Source: a virus. From it: DNA of 42,203 bases. Position 1 is the first letter of the stretch. Every line of letters starts with the position of its first letter. Where the stretch lies: IMG/VR virus record IMGVR_UViG_3300005253_000060, positions 1 to 42,203 of that record. One strand, given 5' to 3'. A program made the translations under genes and the position numbers. Shown piece after piece: positions 7,068-12,974 of the stretch. The notes beneath the pieces are model-generated. The model was not told the origin of the DNA, did no database searches, and saw only the letters and a program-made list of their open reading frames with translations.

Positions 7068-8177
7068 TCAATCGGCCTTGCCCATAGCTTTGGCCATCGC
7101 CATCGCTTCCGCTGCGGCCTCGACATCCTTGAGAAGGATCCGGCCTTCCTTGCCCGTACCCTGGATCGCTCTCAATTGAATGTCGTGCTTGCCTGCGAAC
7201 TCTATTGCGCCGTCGGTAGCATCGATCGACGACTCCGGAGCCAGGCCATCTAGCGGGCCATACTTGTTGATAATGAAAATTAGTGAATCTGCCCAGGTGC
7301 TGAGTTCCTTTTTAATGGCCTGCCCCTCGTCGGTATCGACGCCGAAGTGATTGGCGATTAGCCAGAATTGCGTGGAGCCGATCTCGTAGGGTTTCTTCGT
7401 CGCTAGATCGCGAGCTTCCTTCAGCATGTCGAGGGCGCTAGTATCTTCCGCAGTTTCCTCTTCCTTACCGTCCTCGCTACCGAAGAGAGTCTCCGTGGCC
7501 TCGGTCGCCTCCTCCTCGCCATTGGATCCATTCTCGGGATCTTCTTCCAGCGTCCACTCGCCCGCGATGATGGGGCCGGTTGGTTCACTCGGGACGGCAA
7601 ACGGAAGATCGAAGCGCCGCTTCAAGGCATCAGCCTCAGATCGTTTCATGGCTACCTGGATTGGATCCATTCGAGTCGACTCGCCGTCCTTGATGTATCC
7701 GACGCCGGTCGAGTAGGGTCGCTTACCGAGCACTTCCGGGATGATCTCTACTGGCACACCATCTTCTTTCAATCTCTTCCAACCGTCCGAATAGGTCCGG
7801 ATCGTTTCACTGTCGCGGATGATGCACTTGAAGGCCAGGGCCTTGTCTGGGATCATGAACAGGTTACGTTCGTCGGGATCCGTGATTTCTAGAAACTCAG
7901 TCCAGAAGCTGCCGTCGATCTGCTGGCGGGCAGCTTTGCGCAATCCCTTGATGCCAGCCATGAGACCGGATCCAGGGATGTACCAGATCTCGCCGTTGAA
8001 TGGATCGAGGCCGTGCGCGATGGCGCCCTGGGCGAGGGCGAGTGCTTCATTCTCATCGAGCCTCTTGCCGCCCGGTGCCATTAGCTGGACGCGCCTGGCG
8101 ATCTCGCGGAGCTCCTTACGTTCGCCCCATGGCGCAATTCGGGATTCGTTCGTGGGAACTATGGCTGTCTTATCCAT
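7068..8177 (-). CDS. recT: RecT-type single-strand annealing protein with an E3-binding-like C-terminal domain
   Basis: Residues 20-215 fit the RecT/Redβ family: a helical start, then AHGLDPFNGEIWYIPG (55-69) and GLMAGIKGLRKAA (71-83). Such proteins coat single-stranded DNA and anneal it to complementary strands. An acidic linker (about 215-250) leads to a second helical stretch, and residues 318-357 resemble the peripheral-subunit (E3) binding fold (ATDGAIEF…IQGTGKEGRILLKDVEAA). The family usually ends soon after the annealing core, so this 369-aa form is extended. It overlaps the first operon gene by 8 nt and is next to sbcD, forming an annealing-plus-nuclease pair. Confidence 0.85.
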   Translation of the reverse strand: MDKTAIVPTNESRIAPWGERKELREIARRVQLMAPGGKRLDENEALALAQGAIAHGLDPFNGEIWYIPGSGLMAGIKGLRKAARQQIDGSFWTEFLEITDPDERNLFMIPDKALAFKCIIRDSETIRTYSDGWKRLKEDGVPVEIIPEVLGKRPYSTGVGYIKDGESTRMDPIQVAMKRSEADALKRRFDLPFAVPSEPTGPIIAGEWTLEEDPENGSNGEEEATEATETLFGSEDGKEEETAEDTSALDMLKEARDLATKKPYEIGSTQFWLIANHFGVDTDEGQAIKKELSTWADSLIFIINKYGPLDGLAPESSIDATDGAIEFAGKHDIQLRAIQGTGKEGRILLKDVEAAAEAMAMAKAMGKAD

Positions 8178-8385
8178 CTGAATTCATCCTTCCGAGCAGA
8201 GACTCGATGTCCTCGAGCTCCTGTCCAACGTCGATCTGCCGAAGTCCGCCGACGAATATCGGCAGCGGGCAGTTGTTGTGGAGCGCCCGATTATGATCTT
8301 CGGCGTCCCTGGTTGTACGGGTTCCGTGTAGGCGGGTAAGTGTGTCTTTGATGTTGTCCAGCATTTCGATCTCAAGTTGTGTCAT
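8170..8385 (-). CDS. First gene of leftward operon, 71-aa unknown protein
   Basis: The start is set at the ATG at 8385 (MTQLEIEML), which has AAGGAG 6 nt upstream. A longer frame back to a TTG at 8445 would include the leftward promoter, so it is unlikely to be translated. The protein is helical with an acidic C-terminal part and no recognised motif. As the first gene of the operon, overlapping recT by 8 nt, it may be an early regulator or a recombination accessory (inference). Confidence 0.6.
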   Translation of the reverse strand: MTQLEIEMLDNIKDTLTRLHGTRTTRDAEDHNRALHNNCPLPIFVGGLRQIDVGQELEDIESLLGRMNSDG

Positions 8386-8401
8386 TTTCATCTCCTTGAA
8401 C

Positions 8402-8504
8402 TTGCCCCAAGGGTACTCTATTTTTACCTTGTCGTCAAGCGCCAATTTCCTGCGGTAAATATCGGGATGCCCTAGGCCAATATTGATACTTGACCCCAGG
8501 GCAA
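8402..8504. promoter_or_regulatory. Candidate repressor operators between divergent promoters
   Basis: Three imperfect inverted repeats share a TTGxCC…GGGcAA theme: TTGCCCCAAGGGTA at 8402-8415, TGCCCTAGGCCA at 8468-8479 and TTGACCCCAGGGCAA at 8490-8504. The first overlaps the leftward -10 and the third overlaps the rightward -35. That is the arrangement expected if the HTH protein encoded next door represses both early transcription and itself. The match between copies is only partial. Confidence 0.4.
8410..8438 (-). promoter_or_regulatory. Leftward early promoter
   Basis: On the minus strand, TTGACG (8438-8433), a 17-nt spacer, then TACCCT (8415-8410), close to the sigma-70 consensus. Transcription would start near 8403, about 18 nt before the ATG at 8385, and drive the whole recombination operon. 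The -10 lies in a candidate operator. Confidence 0.6.
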
Positions 8505-8518
8505 TCTTCGGCTATTCT
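8490..8518 (+). promoter_or_regulatory. Repressor promoter
   Basis: TTGACC (8490-8495), a 17-nt spacer and TATTCT (8513-8518) make a good sigma-70-type promoter. Transcription would begin near 8525, giving a leader of about 48 nt before the repressor ATG at 8573. The -35 lies in a candidate operator, which would allow autoregulation. Confidence 0.65.
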
Positions 8519-8572
8519 TATGACATGGAGCGAGAGATGGATTTAATAATCGCAAAAAAGGAGGATTCAGAA

Positions 8573-8797
8573 ATGGGAGCCATCCGCGTGATGGTTCCTC
8601 AGCTCCTGGCCGAGAAAAAGGTCAAGGCGAAGGACTTGGAAAAAGCCATTGGTGTAAGCAAGCCAACGGCGCTTCGTCTTGCCAAGGGTGAAATGCCCTG
8701 GCTCCGCCCCGATCAGCTCGTGAGGTTATGCGAGTACTTTGAAGTTGATCTGAGTGAGATCCTGATCTATCGGCCAGACGGCGACGGGGACCGCTAG
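8573..8797 (+). CDS. Cro/C1-type HTH repressor, 74 aa
   Basis: The protein is essentially one helix-turn-helix domain: LAEKKVKAKDLEKAIGVSKP then TALRLAKGEM and LVRLCEYFEVDLSEILIY, the pattern of small XRE-family (HTH_26-like) regulators. The start is fixed by AAGGAGG 8 nt before the ATG at 8573; a frame extends further upstream to 8483 but crosses the promoter. It is the only rightward gene between two leftward blocks and faces the early operon promoter. It is therefore the best candidate for the prophage repressor, although it lacks the C-terminal oligomerisation or peptidase domain of lambda CI. Confidence 0.8.
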   Translation: MGAIRVMVPQLLAEKKVKAKDLEKAIGVSKPTALRLAKGEMPWLRPDQLVRLCEYFEVDLSEILIYRPDGDGDR

Positions 8798-8819
8798 CTT
8801 AAAAGCTAGACGGCCCCGC
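8787..8819. terminator. Hairpin at the end of the repressor gene
   Basis: A strong stem-loop spans the repressor stop codon. The inner stem is CTAGCTT paired with AAGCTAG around two bases, and an imperfect outer stem pairs GGGGaCCG with CGGCCCC. No run of T follows, so intrinsic termination on the plus strand is uncertain. The 91 nt from 8820 to 8910 hold only a small CGCCC…GGGCG hairpin (about 8891-8904) and no gene that I can see. Confidence 0.4.
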
Positions 8820-8910
8820 TAAAAGTCACGAAGCCGCCTAACCTTAGTACAACCTGCCGGTCACTGGAGAGTGTGGGCAGGTACACCAACGCCCCTAAGG
8901 GCGGGGATGC

Positions 8911-9585
8911 CTAATCTTGAAAAGCTGGATGCACAGTGGCGCTTCCTGCGACAAGATAGATGTTGTCGGAAAGGAAGTTGTCCCAATTGATTTGTTCATA
9001 TTCGGCTCGATCGAAGATGAGCCTGAATACCTCTGCCTCTTCGGCATTTCCATAGACGTCAACCATTGAGAAACTCCCGCGCAGGACCACTCTTTCAAAT
9101 TGCATGCCGCTTTCAGCGATGGTCTGGAGAATGGTCGATGCGTCGCGCTTGGCTCCAGAAATGCGGAATCCATCTGTGATGTTGTCGTTGATTGCCCATC
9201 GAACCGTGATGATCCCCGCCCCTTCGTTAATCTCGACAGCTTCCAGGCGGGGCACATTTCGATTTGCTGAACTCAGTTCATCTTCGATGAAAAGTTTCAG
9301 CGCAACGCTGGGCTCAAGAGTGTTGGAAGGGGCCGGTAGGGGTGTAGGAGCTGAGGTAGGTTCGAAAGTGCCTGCAGCAGCTCCTTCAGTCTGCGCTATG
9401 ACAGTCTCTATTGCAGAATCTGAGATCGCGGCTGTTGGGCTTTCAGGCTCATCGGTCTGTGGCGAAAGCAGAGTTACGAGGAGTGAGATCGTGCAACAGC
9501 CGCCTAATAATCCGAGCCCTATGACGAGGCGTGAACGGCGCCGTGTCTTCTTTTTTTTGCTTTCCAACCCGACCTCCTTGGTCAT
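8911..9585 (-). CDS. Membrane-anchored protein with Pro/Ser/Thr linker, likely lysogenic conversion gene
   Basis: A 224-aa protein in three parts: a basic N-terminus (KKKKTRRRSR), one membrane helix at about residues 20-41 (LVIGLGLLGGCCTISLLVTL), and a Pro/Ala/Ser/Thr-rich spacer to about residue 95. An exported domain of about 125 aa follows, containing VRWAINDN and ending near INWDNFLSDNIYLVAGS. The layout and linker resemble exported Chloroflexota proteins of unknown function. It stands alone between the repressor and attP and is not needed for any phage step I can name, so a prophage-expressed surface or exclusion function is inferred. Its start codon is about 20 nt from the tRNA-like attP. 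Confidence 0.6.
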   Translation of the reverse strand: MTKEVGLESKKKKTRRRSRLVIGLGLLGGCCTISLLVTLLSPQTDEPESPTAAISDSAIETVIAQTEGAAAGTFEPTSAPTPLPAPSNTLEPSVALKLFIEDELSSANRNVPRLEAVEINEGAGIITVRWAINDNITDGFRISGAKRDASTILQTIAESGMQFERVVLRGSFSMVDVYGNAEEAEVFRLIFDRAEYEQINWDNFLSDNIYLVAGSATVHPAFQD

Positions 9586-9605
9586 CGAACCTTAACAATT
9601 TATCA

Positions 9606-9682
9606 GGCGCCCCCGGAGAGACTCGAACTCCCAACCTACGCCTAGCACACGCGATTAAGTTAGGGGGACTAGCTCTCCGGGG
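9606..9682 (-). other. Probable attP within a tRNA 3'-half mimic
   Basis: Read leftward, the right part is the 3' half of a class I tRNA: variable loop AGGTT, T-arm GGGAG-TTCGAGT-CTCTC, acceptor strand CGGGGGC, discriminator G, then CC. The 5' half has no D-arm or GG D-loop, so this is not a working tRNA. A 10-bp perfect inverted repeat (CCCCGGAGAG) lies at 9611-9620 and 9673-9682, the second copy pairing with the acceptor/T-stem strand. Integrases often recombine into tRNA 3' ends, and int begins 10 bp away. The tRNA identity is unclear; the G73 discriminator and GGCGT stem suggest an arginine type. Confidence 0.6.
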
Positions 9683-9691
9683 ACTCATTGC

Positions 9692-10621
9692 TTACTTGAC
9701 TCCCATGATTCTGGACATTGGGCTGTAGGGCTCAAAGTCCATCGGAGTGAGAGCCTGTGAGTAGCGCTCCACCTCCTTCACGGATCTCCAGCGACCGGCG
9801 AGTTGTACTAGCCGAGTAGGCGCACCGCCCTGCAAACTCAACGTGGCGAAGCTCCTACGAAAGTCGTGCGGGGAAACCAATCCAATTCCAGACTCCTTTC
9901 CTAGATGTCGGAGGATCGCACCCAGCCCGTTTCGCGTGAGCGAGGTTCCGGGCTTGTTTCCTCCTACGGATACGAAGACGGTGGAAGCGCGGGCATAGCT
10001 CTCCCTCACCGCGAGCCAGTTCGCCATTGCCGCCTGCGTGTAACGGCCAAACACCGCACCGCCGATACGACCTCCCTTTATGCGCACAACCAGCGATTGA
10101 GCTTCAAGATCAAAGTGCGCCAGCTCTAGCCGACAGATTTCCGAAGCTCTCAATCCCGTGTCGAGCAAGAGACTGATGAGGGCGAGGTCTCGGACGCCTT
10201 TAGGCTGGCTGGTATCCAGGTGACCGAGCAATTGATCCACCTGGGCCACGTTCAACGTGCGTTGAGGGGTGGGGTGGCGCTTCGGGAAGGGGATTGTTTC
10301 TGCGGGGTTGTCCTGGCCAATGCACCATCTGAAGAACAGCTTTAGGGCACAGATGGCGACGTGCTGAGTGGCGGGGCTCAAGTTTCTAGCTCGTATCCAG
10401 TCTCGGAGGTCCTCGGTGTTGACCAGATGCGGATCATGAATGTCAAAGTTTCCAAGCCACATGATCGCGTTGTAGAGGTGGCGTTGGTAGTGCTCGATCG
10501 TTCGTTTAGAAAGGGTGGATTCTTTCTCTAATATGAAACTTTCAAGCAAATCAAACATCTCCTTTTCCTCACTAGTTGGGGACATCTCTTCACCTTCCTT
10601 GGCGGGCTGCGGACTCGGCAT
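9692..10621 (-). CDS. int: Tyrosine recombinase (phage integrase)
   Basis: A 309-aa protein with an N-terminal SAM-like core-binding domain (about 20-110) and a catalytic domain carrying Arg158 (TGLRASE), Lys182 (IKGGR), His252 and Arg255 (SPHDFRRSFAT), Trp278 in the second-His position (GRWRS) and nucleophile Tyr287 (VERYSQ). The set is complete. It catalyses site-specific integration and excision between attP and host attB. There is no arm-binding N-terminal domain of lambda type, so it resembles the simpler XerD-like integrases. A second start at 10585 also has a good ribosome-binding site. It is transcribed away from the replication block from its own promoter. Confidence 0.93.
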   Translation of the reverse strand: MPSPQPAKEGEEMSPTSEEKEMFDLLESFILEKESTLSKRTIEHYQRHLYNAIMWLGNFDIHDPHLVNTEDLRDWIRARNLSPATQHVAICALKLFFRWCIGQDNPAETIPFPKRHPTPQRTLNVAQVDQLLGHLDTSQPKGVRDLALISLLLDTGLRASEICRLELAHFDLEAQSLVVRIKGGRIGGAVFGRYTQAAMANWLAVRESYARASTVFVSVGGNKPGTSLTRNGLGAILRHLGKESGIGLVSPHDFRRSFATLSLQGGAPTRLVQLAGRWRSVKEVERYSQALTPMDFEPYSPMSRIMGVK

Positions 10622-10631
10622 CCGCGGCCTT

Positions 10632-10670
10632 CTCTGAGTTCAGAGTAAGCGCACTGACACGCCTTGTCAG
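10632..10670 (-). promoter_or_regulatory. Integrase promoter overlapped by two palindromes
   Basis: On the minus strand, CTGACA (10670-10665), a 17-nt spacer and TACTCT (10647-10642) form a sigma-70-like promoter ending about 20 nt before the integrase ATG at 10621. Two perfect inverted repeats lie on it: CTGACAcgcctTGTCAG at 10654-10670 covers the -35 and CTCTGAgtTCAGAG at 10632-10645 covers the -10. They are candidate operators for a regulator of integration. Confidence 0.5.
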
Positions 10671-10699
10671 AACTTGGGGTCAGTCTGAGGGGACTGAGC

Positions 10700-10810
10700 A
10701 TGAAAGACAAAACGGTGAGGGTAGCTGCATATGTGCTGATTAGCGCCGGGATTCTTCTCATCGCTCTTGGCACCAAAGGACTAGACCTATGGAATTGCTC
10801 ATTCTGCTAG
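10700..10810 (+). CDS. 36-aa membrane peptide
   Basis: A short frame (MKDKTVRVAAYVLISAGILLIALGTKGLDL…) with a basic N-terminus and one membrane helix (about residues 8-24). GAGGGG stands upstream of the ATG. It overlaps the start of the next membrane-protein gene by 22 nt in another frame. The overlap of two small membrane proteins recalls holin/antiholin or Rz/Rz1 pairs, but its position next to the integrase argues against lysis. Function unknown. Confidence 0.5.
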   Translation: MKDKTVRVAAYVLISAGILLIALGTKGLDLWNCSFC

Positions 10811-11121
10811 TTGGCCTCCTATGCCTGGCCGCTGGAATCAAGCTGGGCGCGAAATTCCACTACTACGACAACCTCAAGAAACGCAATAAGGACCTCCGGG
10901 CCCAAATCGCCAAACGCAGGCATACCTACGCGACTGCAGACGGTCTCGAGGATGCCTTGGCGGTGACGATCGACCTGCTTCTAAGGCAGGACGCCGCGGA
11001 TAAATACCGCCGTGCGCGAGTTGCTCAGTTGAATTCGATCTTGGGGGAAGTGCGGAAGGGTCCCCTGTCCTACGATGGCGATCGGCCGGCCGATCGCCCC
11101 CCGGAAAACGGTGACATGTGA
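10789..11121 (+). CDS. Membrane-anchored helical protein, 110 aa
   Basis: The N-terminal 17 residues (MELLILLVGLLCLAAGI) form one membrane helix. A charged, probably coiled-coil segment (about 25-85) and a disordered Pro/Asp tail (DGDRPADRPPENGDM) follow. It begins inside the 36-aa gene. No family is recognised; an inner-membrane protein expressed early in the rightward operon is all that can be said. Confidence 0.6.
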   Translation: MELLILLVGLLCLAAGIKLGAKFHYYDNLKKRNKDLRAQIAKRRHTYATADGLEDALAVTIDLLLRQDAADKYRRARVAQLNSILGEVRKGPLSYDGDRPADRPPENGDM

Positions 11122-11218
11122 CCCCGAGGGATTGTTTCACGAGCCTATGAGCAAACCACTGACTCCATATGTGAAGCGGCGACCATGACCGCCATATATG
11201 CAGGTGACATTCGTCACT

Positions 11219-11521
11219 ATGTCTAACTACACCTACACCCAGCTGGTCGGCTACAGAGAGCATGTCCTTTCTGGAAAAGCCACCAGTCAGCGCAACCGAA
11301 TCTTGATCTGCTTATTTGAGTCGGCGGTGCCTCTGACGCGCCTGCAGATTTCGAAGATTACGGGAATCCGCCTGAGCTCGGTGTGCGGCCGGGTCAATGT
11401 GCTCTTGAAATCAGACTTGATTCACATCGCTTACGAGGCTGAGGATCCGGCGACGGGGAAGCTCGCTGAGTTTATTGAGCCCGCCTGGCCTCAGCTACAG
11501 CAGAAGGAGTTGTTTCCGTGA
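11219..11521 (+). CDS. Winged-helix DNA-binding protein
   Basis: About 100 aa. The centre reads as a MarR/HTH_27-like winged helix (SQRNRILICLFESAVPLTRL, QISKITGIRLSSVCGRV, NVLLKSDLIHI). The ATG at 11219 is chosen; the frame also opens at 11198. A 14-nt perfect hairpin, GTGACattcGTCAC (11204-11217), sits between a possible AGG ribosome site and the start and could be a translational or transcriptional control element. As the first soluble gene of the replication block it may regulate or help initiate replication. Its last 4 nt overlap the next gene. Confidence 0.65.
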   Translation: MSNYTYTQLVGYREHVLSGKATSQRNRILICLFESAVPLTRLQISKITGIRLSSVCGRVNVLLKSDLIHIAYEAEDPATGKLAEFIEPAWPQLQQKELFP

Positions 11522-11724
11522 GCGGTCAGGTGATACGAACCAAGCCCGAACCCTATTGCCTCGAGTGCGGCGCAAAGATGGTTTTGCGGAGGCCTGGCCC
11601 GTCCCATGATTGGAATGCGTTTTGGGGCTGTTCTCAATACCCCGAATGCAAAGGGAGTCGCAACATCGGCTCCGATGGCTCGCCCGAATATCCCGAGCGG
11701 CAAGGGCTTGTGGTTAGCCGGTGA
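11518..11724 (+). CDS. Topoisomerase-type zinc ribbon protein, 68 aa
   Basis: A stand-alone zf-C4_Topoisom ribbon: CLECGAKMVLRRPGP, then FWGCSQYPECKG, the pattern found in the C-terminal repeats of bacterial topoisomerase I. Phages often encode it as a single small protein that may bind single-stranded DNA or recruit a partner. It begins with GTG inside the GTGA overlap with the winged-helix gene and ends in a GTGA overlap with the DUF4031 gene. Confidence 0.8.
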   Translation: MSGQVIRTKPEPYCLECGAKMVLRRPGPSHDWNAFWGCSQYPECKGSRNIGSDGSPEYPERQGLVVSR

Positions 11725-12002
11725 GCGTATACGTCGGGCCATCTATCTATCCGTTGGGCCGCATGAAGATGTGTCATATGGCAGCTGATTCACTTGATGA
11801 ACTGCACGAGATGGCGGATGCCATCATGCTCCCGCGCCGATATTTCCAAGACCAGAATAGACGCAGGCCGCACTATGACATTGCAAAATCGAAGAGAGCA
11901 TTGGCCGTAAGGCTCGGCGCTCTGCCGGTGGGGGAGCGAAAAATTATCGAGATCCTAGCCGCCAATGAGGAGCAGGATAAAAGGCGACATGAAATTGCTT
12001 AA
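11721..12002 (+). CDS. DUF4031 family protein, 93 aa
   Basis: Matches DUF4031 over its length: MSVYVGPSIYPLGRMKMCHM at the start, ADSLDELHEMADAIML, YFQ, PHYDIAKSKRALAVRLGA. The family is widespread in phages and bacteria with no firmly assigned biochemical role. Residues 82-93 form a charged tail. The GTG start overlaps the stop of the zinc-ribbon gene. Confidence 0.85.
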   Translation: MSVYVGPSIYPLGRMKMCHMAADSLDELHEMADAIMLPRRYFQDQNRRRPHYDIAKSKRALAVRLGALPVGERKIIEILAANEEQDKRRHEIA

Positions 12003-12195
12003 TGGTCTCCACATAACCCAGATACGCCTCACCCGCTGGCCCACGGAATTGAACGGGAACGGGATGGACCGGCGGAGGGTGAATGCGCTGGCCTGGATAC
12101 CTCAAAATGGCTCCCCAGATGAAGTCGGTACGAGAGCTGAGGACGAAATGTGGCGGATACACACGGAAGCTGAGCGAAAGAGGGTGGTCGCATGA
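11989..12195 (+). CDS. Hypothetical protein, 68 aa
   Basis: The start is placed at the ATG at 11989, 4-5 nt after AAAGG and overlapping the end of the DUF4031 gene by 14 nt; the frame also opens at 11965. The protein has no motif I recognise. It contains two Trp-centred segments (RLTRWPTEL and NALAWIPQNGS) and an acidic-basic C-terminal helix. Its stop overlaps the replication initiator start (ATGA), so it is translated with it. Confidence 0.55.
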   Translation: MKLLNGLHITQIRLTRWPTELNGNGMDRRRVNALAWIPQNGSPDEVGTRAEDEMWRIHTEAERKRVVA

Positions 12196-12974
12196 AAAGA
12201 AAAACCTGGATCAAGCTCAAGCGTGGCTTGCTCGAGCCGGAGCACAGGATTCGGCTCGGGATCCGGATCTGGCTCTTCATGTTCATGCTCGATTCTGCTG
12301 ATTGGCCAACGGGAATCATTCCCGAGTGGACCGACAGGAACGCGGCTGATGAACTGGCTATGGAGCTTGTGACCATTCGCAAGCAACGCCGTCAGCTCGA
12401 AGAAGATGGCTACATTTCCTGCCAGAAAAGTCGGCACTCACAGAGCATTGTGATCCACAAATGGATTGATCCTCGCAAATATGACGGAAAAGTCATCAAT
12501 AAGAGTGGTCAAAAAGGATCAGTCTCACCCCCAAAAGAGACCGCCGAGCAGAATCCGACCCCAGATATGGGGGTAGTCAAAAGTGATCACTCTGGTAAGA
12601 GTGCACCCCAGAGTGCACCCGAGAGTGATCAAAAAGGATCACCCCTTTTAAAGGAACTTAACCACAGGTCACATTCCACAAAGACCAAGAAGAGCGGCTT
12701 TCCAAAAAACGACAAAACCCCTCTCGCTCAGGTGAAGGCCTCTCTGCTTCGGGATCTCAACGGCGCATCCATGTACGCAAAGCCGTCCCCAGAATTTGAG
12801 CGGTTCTATGGCCAGCTGGAGATGGTCTCGATCGAGGGGTCGGTGGTTGTGCTTTCGCACCCCGAGCGGGAGTTGCTGTTGGAGGATGAGCGCGTATTGA
12901 AGCCGTTGCAGAGGGCTTTCATTGGGGTACTCGGGTCCGAGGCCGATATTCAAATCGAGGAAATGGCGGAATGA
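12192..12974 (+). CDS. Replication initiator-like protein (phage O type)
   Basis: A 260-aa protein in three parts. Residues 1-95 form a winged-helix domain typical of phage replication initiators (RIWLFMFMLDSADWPTGIIP… RKQRRQLEEDGYISCQ). Residues 100-185 are a Ser/Pro/Lys-rich disordered linker encoded by repeated DNA. Residues 190-260 resemble the small N-terminal helicase-recruiting domain of DnaA (FYGQLEMVSIEGSVVVLSH…). Lambda O has the same plan, with its origin inside the linker-coding DNA. No helicase gene is seen, so it probably recruits host DnaB. Confidence 0.65.
   Translation: MKRKTWIKLKRGLLEPEHRIRLGIRIWLFMFMLDSADWPTGIIPEWTDRNAADELAMELVTIRKQRRQLEEDGYISCQKSRHSQSIVIHKWIDPRKYDGKVINKSGQKGSVSPPKETAEQNPTPDMGVVKSDHSGKSAPQSAPESDQKGSPLLKELNHRSHSTKTKKSGFPKNDKTPLAQVKASLLRDLNGASMYAKPSPEFERFYGQLEMVSIEGSVVVLSHPERELLLEDERVLKPLQRAFIGVLGSEADIQIEEMAE
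12501..12666. other. Candidate replication origin inside the initiator gene
   Basis: The linker-coding DNA carries repeats that resemble iterons. A 22-nt near-repeat containing GTCAAAAAGGATCA lies at about 12501-12521 and 12621-12641. AGAGTGCACC occurs at 12598-12607 and 12610-12619, AGAGTGATC at 12622-12630, and the perfect palindrome AGTGATCACT at 12582-12591. TTAACCACA at 12658-12666 is one base from the DnaA box TTATCCACA. Iterons plus a DnaA-like box in an initiator linker are what is expected of a lambda-type origin. Confidence 0.55.

Noticed and set aside
8820-8910. A small RNA or gene between the repressor and the membrane-anchored gene
   Set aside because: Only a weak CGCCC…GGGCG hairpin is present, with no promoter, T-run or open frame.
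9606-9682. A complete phage-encoded tRNA
   Set aside because: The T-arm and acceptor pair well, but there is no D-arm, no GG in the D-loop position and no T33, so a functional tRNA is unlikely.
9531-9728. Rightward frame containing GAPGETRTPNLRL
   Set aside because: This peptide is the familiar false translation of the antisense strand of a tRNA. It confirms the tRNA-derived attP but is not a gene.
11133-11141. TGTTTCACG, half of the bacterial parS site, near the ParB-like gene block
   Set aside because: The second half of the palindrome is absent, and a 9-nt match could be chance.
11147-11226. Two overlapping 13-codon frames before the winged-helix gene
   Set aside because: They are coupled by ATGA and could be leader peptides, but they lack ribosome sites and are too short to support from sequence alone.
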